Origin: an uncultured Collinsella sp.
Lineage (GTDB): Bacteria; Actinomycetota; Coriobacteriia; Coriobacteriales; Coriobacteriaceae
Assembly: GCA_958437495.1 (NCBI GenBank)
Contig: CAUBOH010000038.1
Location: 1 to 7,612, forward strand
Direction: 5' to 3'
DNA: 7,612 bases
Positions 1 through 6,506 of the stretch are shown one piece after another. The stretch's first letter is position 1, and each line of letters starts with the position of its first letter. The translations under genes and the position numbers were made by a program. The notes below the pieces were generated by a model, which was given only the letters and a program-made list of their open reading frames with translations, was not told where the DNA came from and did no database searches.

Positions 1-55
1 TCTCGAACCTTAATTTCAAAGTCCAAGAAATGGGATGCAGTTCATTTGCACCAAT

Positions 56-105
56 GACAAGGAGTGTCCCTAGATGCCGGCACAAAAGGAACATCCCCAA
101 GTGCC
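56..105. repeat. Degenerate tandem repeat, two units of about 25 bases
   Basis: Two similar units follow each other: roughly 57-78 and 82-105. Both begin ACAA, contain GGA, then a CCC-containing core, and end in TGCC; the second has two extra A bases near its start. The match is imperfect. The stretch lies beyond the tyrS terminator and I see no gene in bases 1-105. It may be an intergenic repeat of the host genome, which is inference. Confidence 0.35.
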
Positions 106-141
106 AAAAAGGCCGCAGTCGGGAATCCCGGCTGCGGCCTT
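106..141 (-). terminator. Rho-independent terminator of tyrS
   Basis: Bases 109-123 pair with 127-141 to give a 15-bp stem (one G-T pair) around a three-base loop. Read on the minus strand, the stem is followed by five T residues (106-110). It starts 28 bases after the tyrS stop codon, so it ends the leftward transcript. On the plus strand no good T-run follows the stem, so it is probably one-directional. Confidence 0.85.
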
Positions 142-168
142 GTTGCATTTGTGAGGTCAACTCGCTCG

Positions 169-1380
169 TTAGACCAACTTGAAGCCCTTGCGCTTGCCTA
201 CGGAGAGGGTGTCGCCCAGCTTGAGGGCGCTGGGGTCGATGTTGTAGCTCTTGGGAGCCACGGCCTTGCCGTTGATCTTGACGCCGCCGCCGTCGATGTC
301 GCGACGGGCCTGGCCGGCGCTCGCCGAAAGACCCAGATCCTTAAGCAAGCCGGCGAGGTAGATCTGGCCCTCGTCGTTAACAGTCAGCTCAACGTGCTTC
401 TCGGGGAAGTCGGCAAGCTGGCCCTCCTTGAACACACGGTCGAACTCGGCCTGGGCCTCGTCGCCGGCGCCGGCGCCGTGGTAGGTATCGCACAGGTCGC
501 GGCCTAGAGCGCGCTTGAGCTCGTAGGGGTCGGCGGAACCGTCGGCCAGGGCGGCGTCGATCTTGTCGACCTCGGCCGGGGTGAGCGAACTGGCCAGACG
601 ATAGTACTTGCCAATCATCTCGTCGGGGATAGACATGGTCTTGCCGAACATATCCTTGGGAGCGTCGGTCAGGCCGATGTAGTTGCCATAGGACTTGGAC
701 ATCTTGCGCACGCCGTCGGTACCCTCGAGCAGCGGCATGGTGAGCGCGATCTGCGGCTCCATGCCCATCTTCTCCATAAGCTCGCGGCCGGCGAGCAGGT
801 TAAAGAGCTGGTCGGTGCCGCCCATCTCGACGTCGGCCTTGATCTGCACGGAGTCGAATGCCTGCATCACGGGGTACAGGAACTCGTGCAGGGCGATCGG
901 CGTCTGGGACTGGTAGCGCTTGGTAAAGTCGTCGCGCTCGAGGATGCGGGCGACGGTGAACTTGGAGCACACCTGCAGCAGGCCGGCCAGATCCATCGAC
1001 AAGATCCAGTCGCCGTTGTGCACGATGGTGGTCTTCTCGGGATCCAGGATCTTCATGGCCTGGCTCACGTAGGTCTCGGCGTTGGCCTCGATTTGCTCCT
1101 GCGAAAGCTGCGGGCGGGTGGAGTTCTTACCCGAGGGGTCGCCAATCAGCGCGGTACCGTTGCCGATAATGAGGGTGACGTTGTGGCCCAAGTCCTGGAA
1201 CTGACGCATCTTGCGCAGGGGCACGGCGTGGCCCAGGTGCAGGTCGGGGCTGGTGGGATCGACGCCGAGCTTGATGTTGAGGGGCTCGCCCTTCTCAAGC
1301 TTCTTGCGAAGGTCGGCCTCGGGGACGATCTGCGCTGCGCCCGAGGTGATGATACGCATTTGCTCGTCAACAGACAGCAT
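169..1380 (-). CDS. tyrS: Tyrosyl-tRNA synthetase (TyrRS)
   Basis: Charges tRNA-Tyr with tyrosine using ATP in the cytoplasm. The 403-residue protein has the class I synthetase layout: a Rossmann catalytic domain with the HIGH-type motif HLGH at residues 48-51, a GGTDQ tyrosine-site motif at 187-191, and an intact KMSKS loop at 226-230. A C-terminal S4-like RNA-binding domain covers about 340-400. Length and motif order are normal for a bacterial TyrRS; the sequence most resembles the TyrRS subgroup with an HLGH rather than HIGH signature. The ATG at 1378-1380 is preceded by a very strong ribosome site, AAAAGGAGG (1388-1396), seven bases away, so the start is secure. The gene lies 96 bases downstream of the U32 gene on the same strand and is closed by a terminator at 106-141. 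I see no T-box leader; the space upstream is too short for one. Confidence 0.97.
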   Translation of the reverse strand: MLSVDEQMRIITSGAAQIVPEADLRKKLEKGEPLNIKLGVDPTSPDLHLGHAVPLRKMRQFQDLGHNVTLIIGNGTALIGDPSGKNSTRPQLSQEQIEANAETYVSQAMKILDPEKTTIVHNGDWILSMDLAGLLQVCSKFTVARILERDDFTKRYQSQTPIALHEFLYPVMQAFDSVQIKADVEMGGTDQLFNLLAGRELMEKMGMEPQIALTMPLLEGTDGVRKMSKSYGNYIGLTDAPKDMFGKTMSIPDEMIGKYYRLASSLTPAEVDKIDAALADGSADPYELKRALGRDLCDTYHGAGAGDEAQAEFDRVFKEGQLADFPEKHVELTVNDEGQIYLAGLLKDLGLSASAGQARRDIDGGGVKINGKAVAPKSYNIDPSALKLGDTLSVGKRKGFKLV

Positions 1381-1401
1381 TGGGTATCCTCCTTTTGCTA
1401 T

Positions 1402-1428
1402 AGCACCCTCGCCGAAAACGGCGGTGCT
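1402..1428 (-). other. Hairpin in the tyrS leader
   Basis: Bases 1402-1407 pair with 1423-1428 and 1411-1414 pair with 1419-1422, with a three-base bulge (1408-1410) and an AAAA loop on the plus strand. The stem is GC-rich and ends five bases before the ribosome site of tyrS. No T-run follows on the minus strand, so it is not a terminator of the U32 gene. It could influence mRNA stability or translation of tyrS; no function is shown by the sequence alone. Confidence 0.4.
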
Positions 1429-1448
1429 GGAAGTCCATAAACTCTCTT

Positions 1449-1457
1449 ATGATAACA
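1449..1457 (-). promoter_or_regulatory. Possible extended -10 promoter for tyrS
   Basis: On the minus strand the sequence reads TGTTATCAT, an extended -10 element (TG, one base, then a hexamer matching TATAAT at five of six positions). No recognisable -35 lies 16-18 bases upstream, which is tolerable for extended -10 promoters. Transcription would start near 1442, leaving a leader of about 60 bases that carries the 1402-1428 hairpin. The site sits just after the U32 stop codon. Tentative. Confidence 0.35.
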
Positions 1458-1476
1458 AACTGACGCGACGCGGCAC

Positions 1477-3456
1477 CTACGACAGGAAAATCCTCGTCCT
1501 GCCGCACGTGTCAACGGCGACCGGCAGGCGCGTACCGTCACGTTCAACCAAATAGCGCGTTTGCCGACGACGTGAGCAGTCGCGGCAATGGACCTGCCCC
1601 GTCGCATCCGTCGCGCAGACGCCCTCGGCGGTCAGCAGGCAATGCTCGGACACCATAAGCTCGGGCCGGTCGGCGTCGATGGGCCCAAGGACGCCAGGTT
1701 CGGCAGCCAGCTCGGCAATACGCTCCTTGTCATTGCCGAGCAACTCGGCCGGCAAATACACGCAGCCCGCTCCCAGCCCGCGCATCCAGGCAAGCGTGGC
1801 CCGGTTGGCGCAAAACACCGGCGCTGCAATGTCAAATGTCATGCCCAGCTCGCGGGCCATCGCCACCTGACCCAGGTTGCGGCAAACCACACGCCCGGCA
1901 CGTTGCATGAGCGCCCGAGTCCGCTCGGCGTCGCCCGCGCGGCACACTTCGTCGAGCACCACAGTCGCACCGGACAGATCACGCTCATCGCGCGGATCTT
2001 GGTCCATCAGCTCCCAAGCAAAGGCCATGCGAGTAAGAACCCCGCGCTCCGCCGACTCCGCAAGTCCCGCCGACTCCGCCACCGGCGCAATGCCATCCGC
2101 CAAAACGCCCTCAAACGGCAACACCTCAACGGCACGCACAGCGGGCGCGACCGCATCCGCCTCGGTTCTCATGCGTTCCAGGGCCGCCGCCGTCTGTTCC
2201 AGCACGCCAGCGCTGCGAATCAAGTACACCTCGCAGCCCGCATCGACCTTGCGCTTGCAGTGCACGACGACGCGCTCCCCCGCCGCGGCACTCACCGGGC
2301 AGGGCACCTGCGGCCAGCGCTTGGGTACATCGGGACGCGCGTCGGCACCCGGATAAAACCTGATCTCGAGCGTATCGCCCGCCGCCACGGCGGCATCGAG
2401 CTCGACGGTCACTTCCTCGTGGCCCACGGCCACCAGGCGTCCCACGCGCACGCCTTGGTTGATCGCACGCTCAAAGCTCATAAGTTCGGCGCCCGAACGC
2501 CCCCGCAGATACGCGTCGGTAAACCCGCGGTTAAACGACCGGCCCAGCTCGCGCTCGAGTGCAGCCACGTCAGCAGCATCCCACGCGCCGTCGCGCAGCA
2601 TGTCGAGTGCTCGGCGCCACACCCGCACCACGTTGAACACATAGTCGGGGTTTTTCATGCGGCCCTCGATCTTGAGCGACGCCACCCCGGCGGCAACGAG
2701 CTCGGGCAGATGCTCGATACCCAAGTAATCGCGCGGGCACAGCAGTCGGTCGCCCTCAACGGCGACGACGCTCTCCCCTGCCTCGTCCACCAGGTCATAC
2801 GCCAGGCGGCACGGCTGCGTGCAGTCCCCGCGCATCGCCGAGCGCCCGCGTCGCAGGGCAGAGAACCCACAAGCACCCGAGTAGCCAATGCAGATGGCAC
2901 CGTGACAGAACACCTCGATGGGCACGCCCGTAGCGCACAGCGTCGCGATCTCGTCGACCGTCAGCTCGCGCGCGGTCGTCACACGCTCGACGCCCAGCTC
3001 ATCGGCTGCCAGTTGCACGGCACCTTCGCTATGAACGCCCGCCTGCGTGGACAGGTGAATCTCGACGCCGGGAATCGCCGCACGCAGCGCGCATACCAAT
3101 CCGGCATCGGCAACAATCAGGGCATCGGCGCCCAGCCCCAGCGCGTGAGCGCCCAACGCCACCGCGTCTGCCAACTCGTCATCAAACACGAACACGTTAA
3201 GCGTCACGTACACGCGCACACCATATGCATGCGCCACGGCACAGCCGCGGGCGAACTCGTCGTCGGTAAAACCGTGTGCGCTCACGCGAGCGTTAAAACC
3301 GCCCAGACCCGCATAGACGGCATCGGCGCCCGCCGCAATAGCAGCGAGCATCTGATCGAGCCCGCCCGCAGGCGCCAACAGCTCGGGCAGCGCCGTCCCG
3401 GCAGCACCTGGCCTCTTCCCATATTGTTCATTCGGCCCCGTCGTCCGAATCGCCAT
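1477..3456 (-). CDS. U32 family protein, probable RlhA/TrhP-type RNA hydroxylation enzyme
   Basis: The 659-residue protein belongs to the family named peptidase U32. Known bacterial members RlhA (23S rRNA C2501) and TrhP (tRNA U34) carry out prephenate-dependent RNA hydroxylation with an iron-sulfur cluster, so protease activity is unlikely. An N-terminal TIM-barrel-like region begins with ELLAPAGGLDQ (residues 25-35). The U32 signature runs at 181-199 (EVFCHGAICIGYSGACGFS). Cys189, Cys196, Cys212 and Cys216 have the spacing expected of cluster ligands. A beta-rich middle segment (about 328-415) and a C-terminal region ending RTRIFLS follow. The total length is close to E. coli RlhA (about 650 residues), favouring that branch over the shorter TrhP, but the substrate cannot be settled here. 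The tail has further cysteines (606, 614, 624, 627). A TTG nine codons upstream opens the same frame, but the ATG at 3454-3456 has an excellent ribosome site and is chosen. tyrS follows after 96 bases. Confidence 0.9.
   Translation of the reverse strand: MAIRTTGPNEQYGKRPGAAGTALPELLAPAGGLDQMLAAIAAGADAVYAGLGGFNARVSAHGFTDDEFARGCAVAHAYGVRVYVTLNVFVFDDELADAVALGAHALGLGADALIVADAGLVCALRAAIPGVEIHLSTQAGVHSEGAVQLAADELGVERVTTARELTVDEIATLCATGVPIEVFCHGAICIGYSGACGFSALRRGRSAMRGDCTQPCRLAYDLVDEAGESVVAVEGDRLLCPRDYLGIEHLPELVAAGVASLKIEGRMKNPDYVFNVVRVWRRALDMLRDGAWDAADVAALERELGRSFNRGFTDAYLRGRSGAELMSFERAINQGVRVGRLVAVGHEEVTVELDAAVAAGDTLEIRFYPGADARPDVPKRWPQVPCPVSAAAGERVVVHCKRKVDAGCEVYLIRSAGVLEQTAAALERMRTEADAVAPAVRAVEVLPFEGVLADGIAPVAESAGLAESAERGVLTRMAFAWELMDQDPRDERDLSGATVVLDEVCRAGDAERTRALMQRAGRVVCRNLGQVAMARELGMTFDIAAPVFCANRATLAWMRGLGAGCVYLPAELLGNDKERIAELAAEPGVLGPIDADRPELMVSEHCLLTAEGVCATDATGQVHCRDCSRRRQTRYLVERDGTRLPVAVDTCGRTRIFLS
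2049..2079. repeat. In-frame 13-base direct repeat inside the U32 gene
   Basis: Bases 2049-2061 and 2067-2079 are identical 13-mers (CCGCCGACTCCGC), 18 bases apart, so the duplication spans exactly six codons. It encodes the repeated peptide AESAGLAESAE near residues 460-470, in a linker-like alanine-rich segment between the middle and C-terminal regions. It probably reflects a small slippage duplication with no effect on fold. Confidence 0.5.
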
Positions 3457-3463
3457 CGGCAAA

Positions 3464-3470
3464 CTCCTTA
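3464..3470 (-). promoter_or_regulatory. Ribosome binding site that sets the U32 start
   Basis: On the minus strand TAAGGAG (3470-3464) lies seven bases before the ATG at 3456. It falls inside the frame that would open from the TTG at 3483, and no comparable site precedes that TTG. This supports the shorter 659-residue product. Confidence 0.75.
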
Positions 3471-3608
3471 CCAAGGTATGCAATCACTCTGAAAATTGCC
3501 ATTACCCAGCATACACGAGGCCTTGCACACCCCGGTTTGGTTTATCGTGTAATAACTTATGTCCATCCTGCCCCGGCGGTGCCAACCAAACCGCCCGGCA
3601 CGACATAC
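3471..3608. promoter_or_regulatory. Divergent intergenic region of the U32 and PBP genes
   Basis: This stretch separates two divergently transcribed genes, so it must carry promoters for both. The centre (about 3536-3560) is AT-rich compared with its surroundings and is the likely place for them. I could not identify a convincing -35/-10 pair on either strand. A hairpin can form at 3569-3600 just ahead of the PBP ribosome site: 3569-3572 with 3597-3600, and 3575-3580 with 3590-3595, interrupted by a small internal loop. No small gene is seen. Confidence 0.35.
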
Positions 3609-3622
3609 CTGGAGGTCGATAT

Positions 3623-5803
3623 ATGGGTCCTCGCCAACGACAGGGACGCAGTCGTTCCAAGACGCATGCCCTGCCCATGATCCTGCTCTCGTTTTTGGGC
3701 TTTTTGCTTATCGCGGGCGTTGCGTTTGGCATCGGCATGATCGGTAACGTCAACCGCTGGCTGTCCGATCTGCCCGACTACACCGACGCCAATGCCTATC
3801 TGGTAAGCGAACCCACCGAAATCGTCGATTGCAACGGCAACAAAATCGCGAGCTTCTACACGCAAAACCGCAAGTCCGTCACCAAGGACCAGGTCTCTCC
3901 GTACGTGCTGCAGGGCACCGTCGACGTTGAGGACGAGCGCTTCTACGAGCACGGCGGTATCGACCTGTGGGGTATCGCGCGTGCCGCCGTGGCAACCGCC
4001 TCCGGTGGCCACGAGGGCGCATCGACCATCACCCAGCAGCTGGTACGCAACACCATCCTGCAGGAGGAGCAGTTCGATTCGACCATCGAGCGTAAGGTGC
4101 GCGAGGCCTATATCGCCATCAAGATGGAGGAGATGTACTCCAAGGACGAGATCCTTATGATGTACCTCAATACCATCTATTACGGCCACGGCGCCTACGG
4201 CATCGAGGCCGCCGCCGAGACCTACCTGTCCAAGAGTGCCGCCGACCTCACCCTGAGCGAGGCCGCGCTGCTCATCGGCCTTCCCAACTCGCCGTCGCAG
4301 TACGATCCCACGGTTAACCCCGACCTGGCGCTCTCCCGCCGCAACAAGGTCCTCGACAACATGCTGCGCCTGGGCCATATCACGCAGGAGGAGCACGATG
4401 CCGCTCAGGCCGAGCCCATCACCCTTAACGTGACCGAGATTTCGGGCAGCGGTGTCGACGTCTACTCTCAGCCCTACTTTGTGGCCTATGTTAAGAAGCT
4501 TCTGGAGCAGGAGTTCTCCACCGACGTGCTCTTTAAGGGCGGCCTGACCGTCAAGACCACCATCGACCCGACCATGCAGCAGGTAGCCGAGAACGCTGTG
4601 CGCGCCCAGCTCGATACGCTTTCGCTCGACGGCCTGGACATGGGCATGGTCGTTGTCGACCCCAAGACCGGCTATATCAAGTGCATGGTGGGTGGCTACG
4701 ACTACAACGCCGACGAGAACCACGTCAACCACGCCACGGCCAAACGTCCCGTGGGCTCCACGTTTAAGGCCTTTACGCTGGCAACTGCCATCCAAAACGG
4801 TATGAACCCCAACGTCACCCTCAACTGCAACTCGCCGCTTACGGTAAAGGGCACCACAACAAAGGTGCAAAACTACGCCAACACGAGCTATGGCAACATC
4901 TCTCTCAAGCAGGCAACGGCCGTATCGTCCAACACCGCGTATATCCAGGTGGCAGACGCCATCGGTAACGACAAGATCCTCTCGCTCGTCAAAAAGCTTG
5001 GCATCGACACCTCCGACGGAAATATCGAGGACGTCCCCGTCATGACGCTCGGCCCTGGTTCGATTTCGCCGCTCGAAATGGCCTCTGCCTACGGCACGTT
5101 TGCCAACGGCGGTTATTACCGTCAGCCGATCGCCATTACCGAGATCGATTCGCGCACCGGCTCGGTACTCTACCAGCACACCGACAACCCCAAGCAGGTG
5201 CTCTCTGCGGGCGAGGCCGCGGCGGTGACCGATGTCCTGACCGGCGTTATGCAGGGCAGCGGAACGGGCGCCGACGGTGCCCTGAGTGTCAAACAACCCT
5301 ATGCGGGCAAGACCGGCACCACCGATGACAACACCAACCTGTGGTTCTGCGGCTATACCCCGCAGCTGGCGTGCGCGCTGTGGACCGGCTATTCCGCAGG
5401 CGAAATCCCCATCCAAAAGTACGGGGCCGATCTGTTTGGCTCGCAGACCAACCTGCCCGTCTTTAAAAAGTTTATGGACACCGTCTTGGCTGGCACCGAG
5501 CACGAGGAGTTCCCGACCGGAACGGCCCCCACGTACAAGAACAACAACGTTTGGAAGTTCTACGGCACCAGCAACACCAAGAAGACGGAAAGCAGCGATA
5601 AGGAGGACGACGAGGAGGAAGAGACCACCACGACGACCACCACTACGACCACGACGACCGAGACCACAGGTGGCGAAACCTCCGGTGGCACCGGTACGAC
5701 CGGCGGATCGACCGGCGGCGACGGTAGCGGTGGCGAAGGTGGCGAGGGCGGCTCCCCCACGCCCACGCCTACGCCCACACCCGATCCTTCCACGGGCCAG
5801 TAG
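3623..5803 (+). CDS. Bifunctional class A penicillin-binding protein (transglycosylase/transpeptidase)
   Basis: Polymerises lipid II into glycan strands and cross-links their peptides on the outer face of the membrane. The 726-residue protein has a short basic cytoplasmic tail, one membrane anchor (about 17-41), a GT51 domain (about 60-235), a transpeptidase domain (about 335-625) and a low-complexity tail. GT51 motifs are complete: EDERFYEHGG at 103-112 with likely catalytic Glu103, GASTITQQLVRN at 132-143, ERKVREAY at 156-163 with Glu161, and the segment from Lys174 to Lys204. Transpeptidase motifs are complete: STFK (379-382) with nucleophile Ser379, SSN (435-437) and KTGTT (563-567). It should bind beta-lactams. 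The tail is acidic at 660-667, then twelve Thr (668-679), then Gly-rich, then alternating Pro-Thr (712-720). The ATG is seven bases after CTGGAGG (3609-3615). It appears monocistronic and ends at the terminator at 5824-5865. It is PonA/PBP1a-like; I give no symbol because naming differs between genera. Confidence 0.96.
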   Translation: MGPRQRQGRSRSKTHALPMILLSFLGFLLIAGVAFGIGMIGNVNRWLSDLPDYTDANAYLVSEPTEIVDCNGNKIASFYTQNRKSVTKDQVSPYVLQGTVDVEDERFYEHGGIDLWGIARAAVATASGGHEGASTITQQLVRNTILQEEQFDSTIERKVREAYIAIKMEEMYSKDEILMMYLNTIYYGHGAYGIEAAAETYLSKSAADLTLSEAALLIGLPNSPSQYDPTVNPDLALSRRNKVLDNMLRLGHITQEEHDAAQAEPITLNVTEISGSGVDVYSQPYFVAYVKKLLEQEFSTDVLFKGGLTVKTTIDPTMQQVAENAVRAQLDTLSLDGLDMGMVVVDPKTGYIKCMVGGYDYNADENHVNHATAKRPVGSTFKAFTLATAIQNGMNPNVTLNCNSPLTVKGTTTKVQNYANTSYGNISLKQATAVSSNTAYIQVADAIGNDKILSLVKKLGIDTSDGNIEDVPVMTLGPGSISPLEMASAYGTFANGGYYRQPIAITEIDSRTGSVLYQHTDNPKQVLSAGEAAAVTDVLTGVMQGSGTGADGALSVKQPYAGKTGTTDDNTNLWFCGYTPQLACALWTGYSAGEIPIQKYGADLFGSQTNLPVFKKFMDTVLAGTEHEEFPTGTAPTYKNNNVWKFYGTSNTKKTESSDKEDDEEEETTTTTTTTTTTTETTGGETSGGTGTTGGSTGGDGSGGEGGEGGSPTPTPTPTPDPSTGQ
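5624..5782 (+). repeat. Low-complexity coding repeat in the PBP tail
   Basis: Bases 5624-5659 are twelve consecutive ACN threonine codons using ACC, ACG and ACT. Glycine-rich GGN codons follow, then 5756-5782 holds near-perfect six-base repeats of CCN-ACN encoding alternating Pro-Thr. The mix of synonymous codons in the Thr run argues for maintained amino-acid composition rather than fresh slippage, while the Pro-Thr run is more uniform and may vary in length between strains. Confidence 0.75.
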
Positions 5804-5823
5804 ACACCCGTTCACAGCCAATC

Positions 5824-5865
5824 AAGGGCACCCGAGCAGTACGCAACCTGCTCGGGTGCCCTTTT
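5824..5865 (+). terminator. Rho-independent terminator of the PBP gene
   Basis: Bases 5824-5839 pair perfectly with 5848-5863, a 16-bp GC-rich stem around an eight-base loop, followed on the plus strand by a short T-run (5862-5865). It begins 20 bases after the PBP stop codon. The minus strand has only a poor T-tract beyond the stem, so the main direction is rightward, though it may also slow leftward transcripts from argR. Confidence 0.85.
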
Positions 5866-5880
5866 GCTGTAAAGGGCACC
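5855..5880. other. Alternative hairpin sharing an arm with the PBP terminator
   Basis: Bases 5855-5864 pair perfectly with 5871-5880 (10 bp, six-base loop). The left arm is also part of the right arm of the 5824-5863 terminator stem, so the two hairpins exclude each other. The motif AAGGGCACC occurs at 5824-5832 and again at 5872-5880. It may be a decayed duplicate of a terminator arm or contribute to termination from the argR side. Confidence 0.4.
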
Positions 5881-5904
5881 TACGCTTCCTTTAGGCGGCA
5901 ACAG

Positions 5905-5938
5905 AAAGGGGGCGCCGGCTATCGTCGACGTCCCCTTT
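5905..5938 (-). terminator. Probable terminator of argR
   Basis: Bases 5905-5914 pair with 5929-5938 (10 bp, one G-T pair) around a 14-base loop. On the minus strand the stem ends in TTT, and the tract beyond is CTGTTG, a weak U-rich tail. It lies about 50 bases beyond the argR stop. A second small hairpin (5957-5962 with 5969-5974) lies between but lacks a T-run. Confidence 0.4.
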
Positions 5939-5987
5939 AGACTCATATAACCGCCCGTGCGGCGCAATCCGCACTCAACGCCTCCCC

Positions 5988-6425
5988 CTACTTGCGAGCG
6001 TTGCTCAGCTTGTTGATCAGCGCCTCCAGGCGCTCACCATCCTCGGCCGTTTGGGCGATAACCAAGATGGTGTCATTGCCGGCGAGCGAGCCGAGAACAT
6101 CAGGCAGCTCGGCGGCATCAACGGCGGCAGCAATACCCGAAGCGGTACCGGGCTGCGCTTTGATCAAAACAAGGTTATCAGTGCGCAGAACGCCCGTTAC
6201 CAGCTCCGAAACCATGCGCTGCAGGTGCAAGTCCTCGGCCAGGACGTAAATGCCCTCGGGAAGCTTACGAAGCCCCATATCCGCGATATCGCGCGAAACC
6301 GTCGCCTGCGTGCAATCGAAACCCATGGCGCGCAGCTCGTCCACCAGCACGCGCTGCGTACGGACGTCTTTGTTGCGCACAATATCTCTGATGGCGTCCT
6401 GGCGCCCGTTGCGTTTTTTAGCCAT
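5988..6425 (-). CDS. argR: Arginine repressor ArgR
   Basis: Arginine-responsive DNA-binding regulator that, in this family, acts as a hexamer to repress arginine biosynthesis and often activate catabolism. The 145-residue protein has an N-terminal winged helix-turn-helix with the hallmark TQATVSRDI at residues 39-47, and a C-terminal oligomerisation and arginine-binding domain with GTASGIAAAVD (93-103) and GSLAGNDTILVI (112-123). The usual arginine-contacting Asp-Asp pair is Asn117-Asp118 here. Length is slightly short of the usual 149-156. The longest frame starts at 6461, but no ribosome site precedes it; the ATG at 6423-6425 has GAGG six bases upstream and gives the typical N-terminus MAKKRNGRQDAI, so it is preferred. 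A palindrome about 30 bases upstream suggests autoregulation. No arginine genes are in the window, and the flanking PBP and glycosyltransferase genes have no clear link to arginine. Confidence 0.95.
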   Translation of the reverse strand: MAKKRNGRQDAIRDIVRNKDVRTQRVLVDELRAMGFDCTQATVSRDIADMGLRKLPEGIYVLAEDLHLQRMVSELVTGVLRTDNLVLIKAQPGTASGIAAAVDAAELPDVLGSLAGNDTILVIAQTAEDGERLEALINKLSNARK

Positions 6426-6431
6426 ACAAAA

Positions 6432-6439
6432 CCTCACTC
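6432..6439 (-). promoter_or_regulatory. Ribosome binding site that sets the argR start
   Basis: On the minus strand GAGTGAGG (6439-6432) ends six bases before the ATG at 6425. The competing upstream ATG at 6461 sits inside a palindrome and has no purine-rich site before it. Confidence 0.65.
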
Positions 6440-6454
6440 CATAGATGACGGAGA

Positions 6455-6474
6455 CAATCATTCAATGATTGAAT
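6455..6474. promoter_or_regulatory. Palindromic operator candidate upstream of argR
   Basis: Two overlapping perfect inverted repeats share this site: CAATCATT-C-AATGATTG (6455-6471) and ATTCAAT-G-ATTGAAT (6460-6474). Half-sites ATTCA and TGAAT are those of ARG boxes, but their order is reversed relative to the E. coli consensus (TGAAT, four A/T, ATTCA), so it is not a textbook box. Location 30-50 bases upstream of the argR start, in an AT-rich leader, fits autoregulation. An 8-base palindrome TAGCGCTA (6479-6486) lies next to it. Confidence 0.5.
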
Positions 6475-6500
6475 AGTTTAGCGCTATTTGATGACTTTTG

Positions 6501-6506
6501 TGTATA
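6501..6506 (-). promoter_or_regulatory. Possible -10 element of argR
   Basis: On the minus strand TATACA sits in the AT-rich 6475-6540 region, placing transcription start near 6494 and the palindrome at 6455-6474 just downstream. No good -35 is found at 16-18 bases. Weak call, included because the region clearly lacks coding function and must drive argR unless it is read from the glycosyltransferase gene. Confidence 0.25.

Noticed and set aside
1460..1480. T-box-like string near the U32 stop, on the minus strand (AGGTGCCGCG)
   Set aside because: It only partly matches the T-box core, lies at the end of the U32 gene, and the space up to tyrS is too short for a specifier stem and antiterminator.
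3457..3483. TTG start nine codons upstream for the U32 gene
   Set aside because: The strong ribosome site at 3464-3470 lies inside this extension and points to the internal ATG at 3456.
1588..3492. 634-residue open frame on the plus strand, antisense to the U32 gene
   Set aside because: It mirrors a gene with a clear family match, its translation has no recognisable domain and is rich in His, Arg and Gln as expected from reading GC-rich codons backwards, and it lacks a convincing ribosome site.
3557..5821. 754-residue open frame on the minus strand, antisense to the PBP gene
   Set aside because: It is fully antisense to a gene with all catalytic motifs intact. Its Gly- and Val-rich translation is a shadow of codon bias and would run into the PBP terminator hairpin at its start.
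5286..5894. 202-residue plus-strand frame overlapping the PBP C-terminus in another frame
   Set aside because: Arg- and Pro-rich translation typical of a frame-shifted reading of GC-rich DNA, and it crosses the PBP terminator.
6426..6461. Twelve-codon N-terminal extension of ArgR
   Set aside because: No ribosome site precedes the ATG at 6461, the extension overlaps the palindrome, and family members start near the MAKK-like segment.
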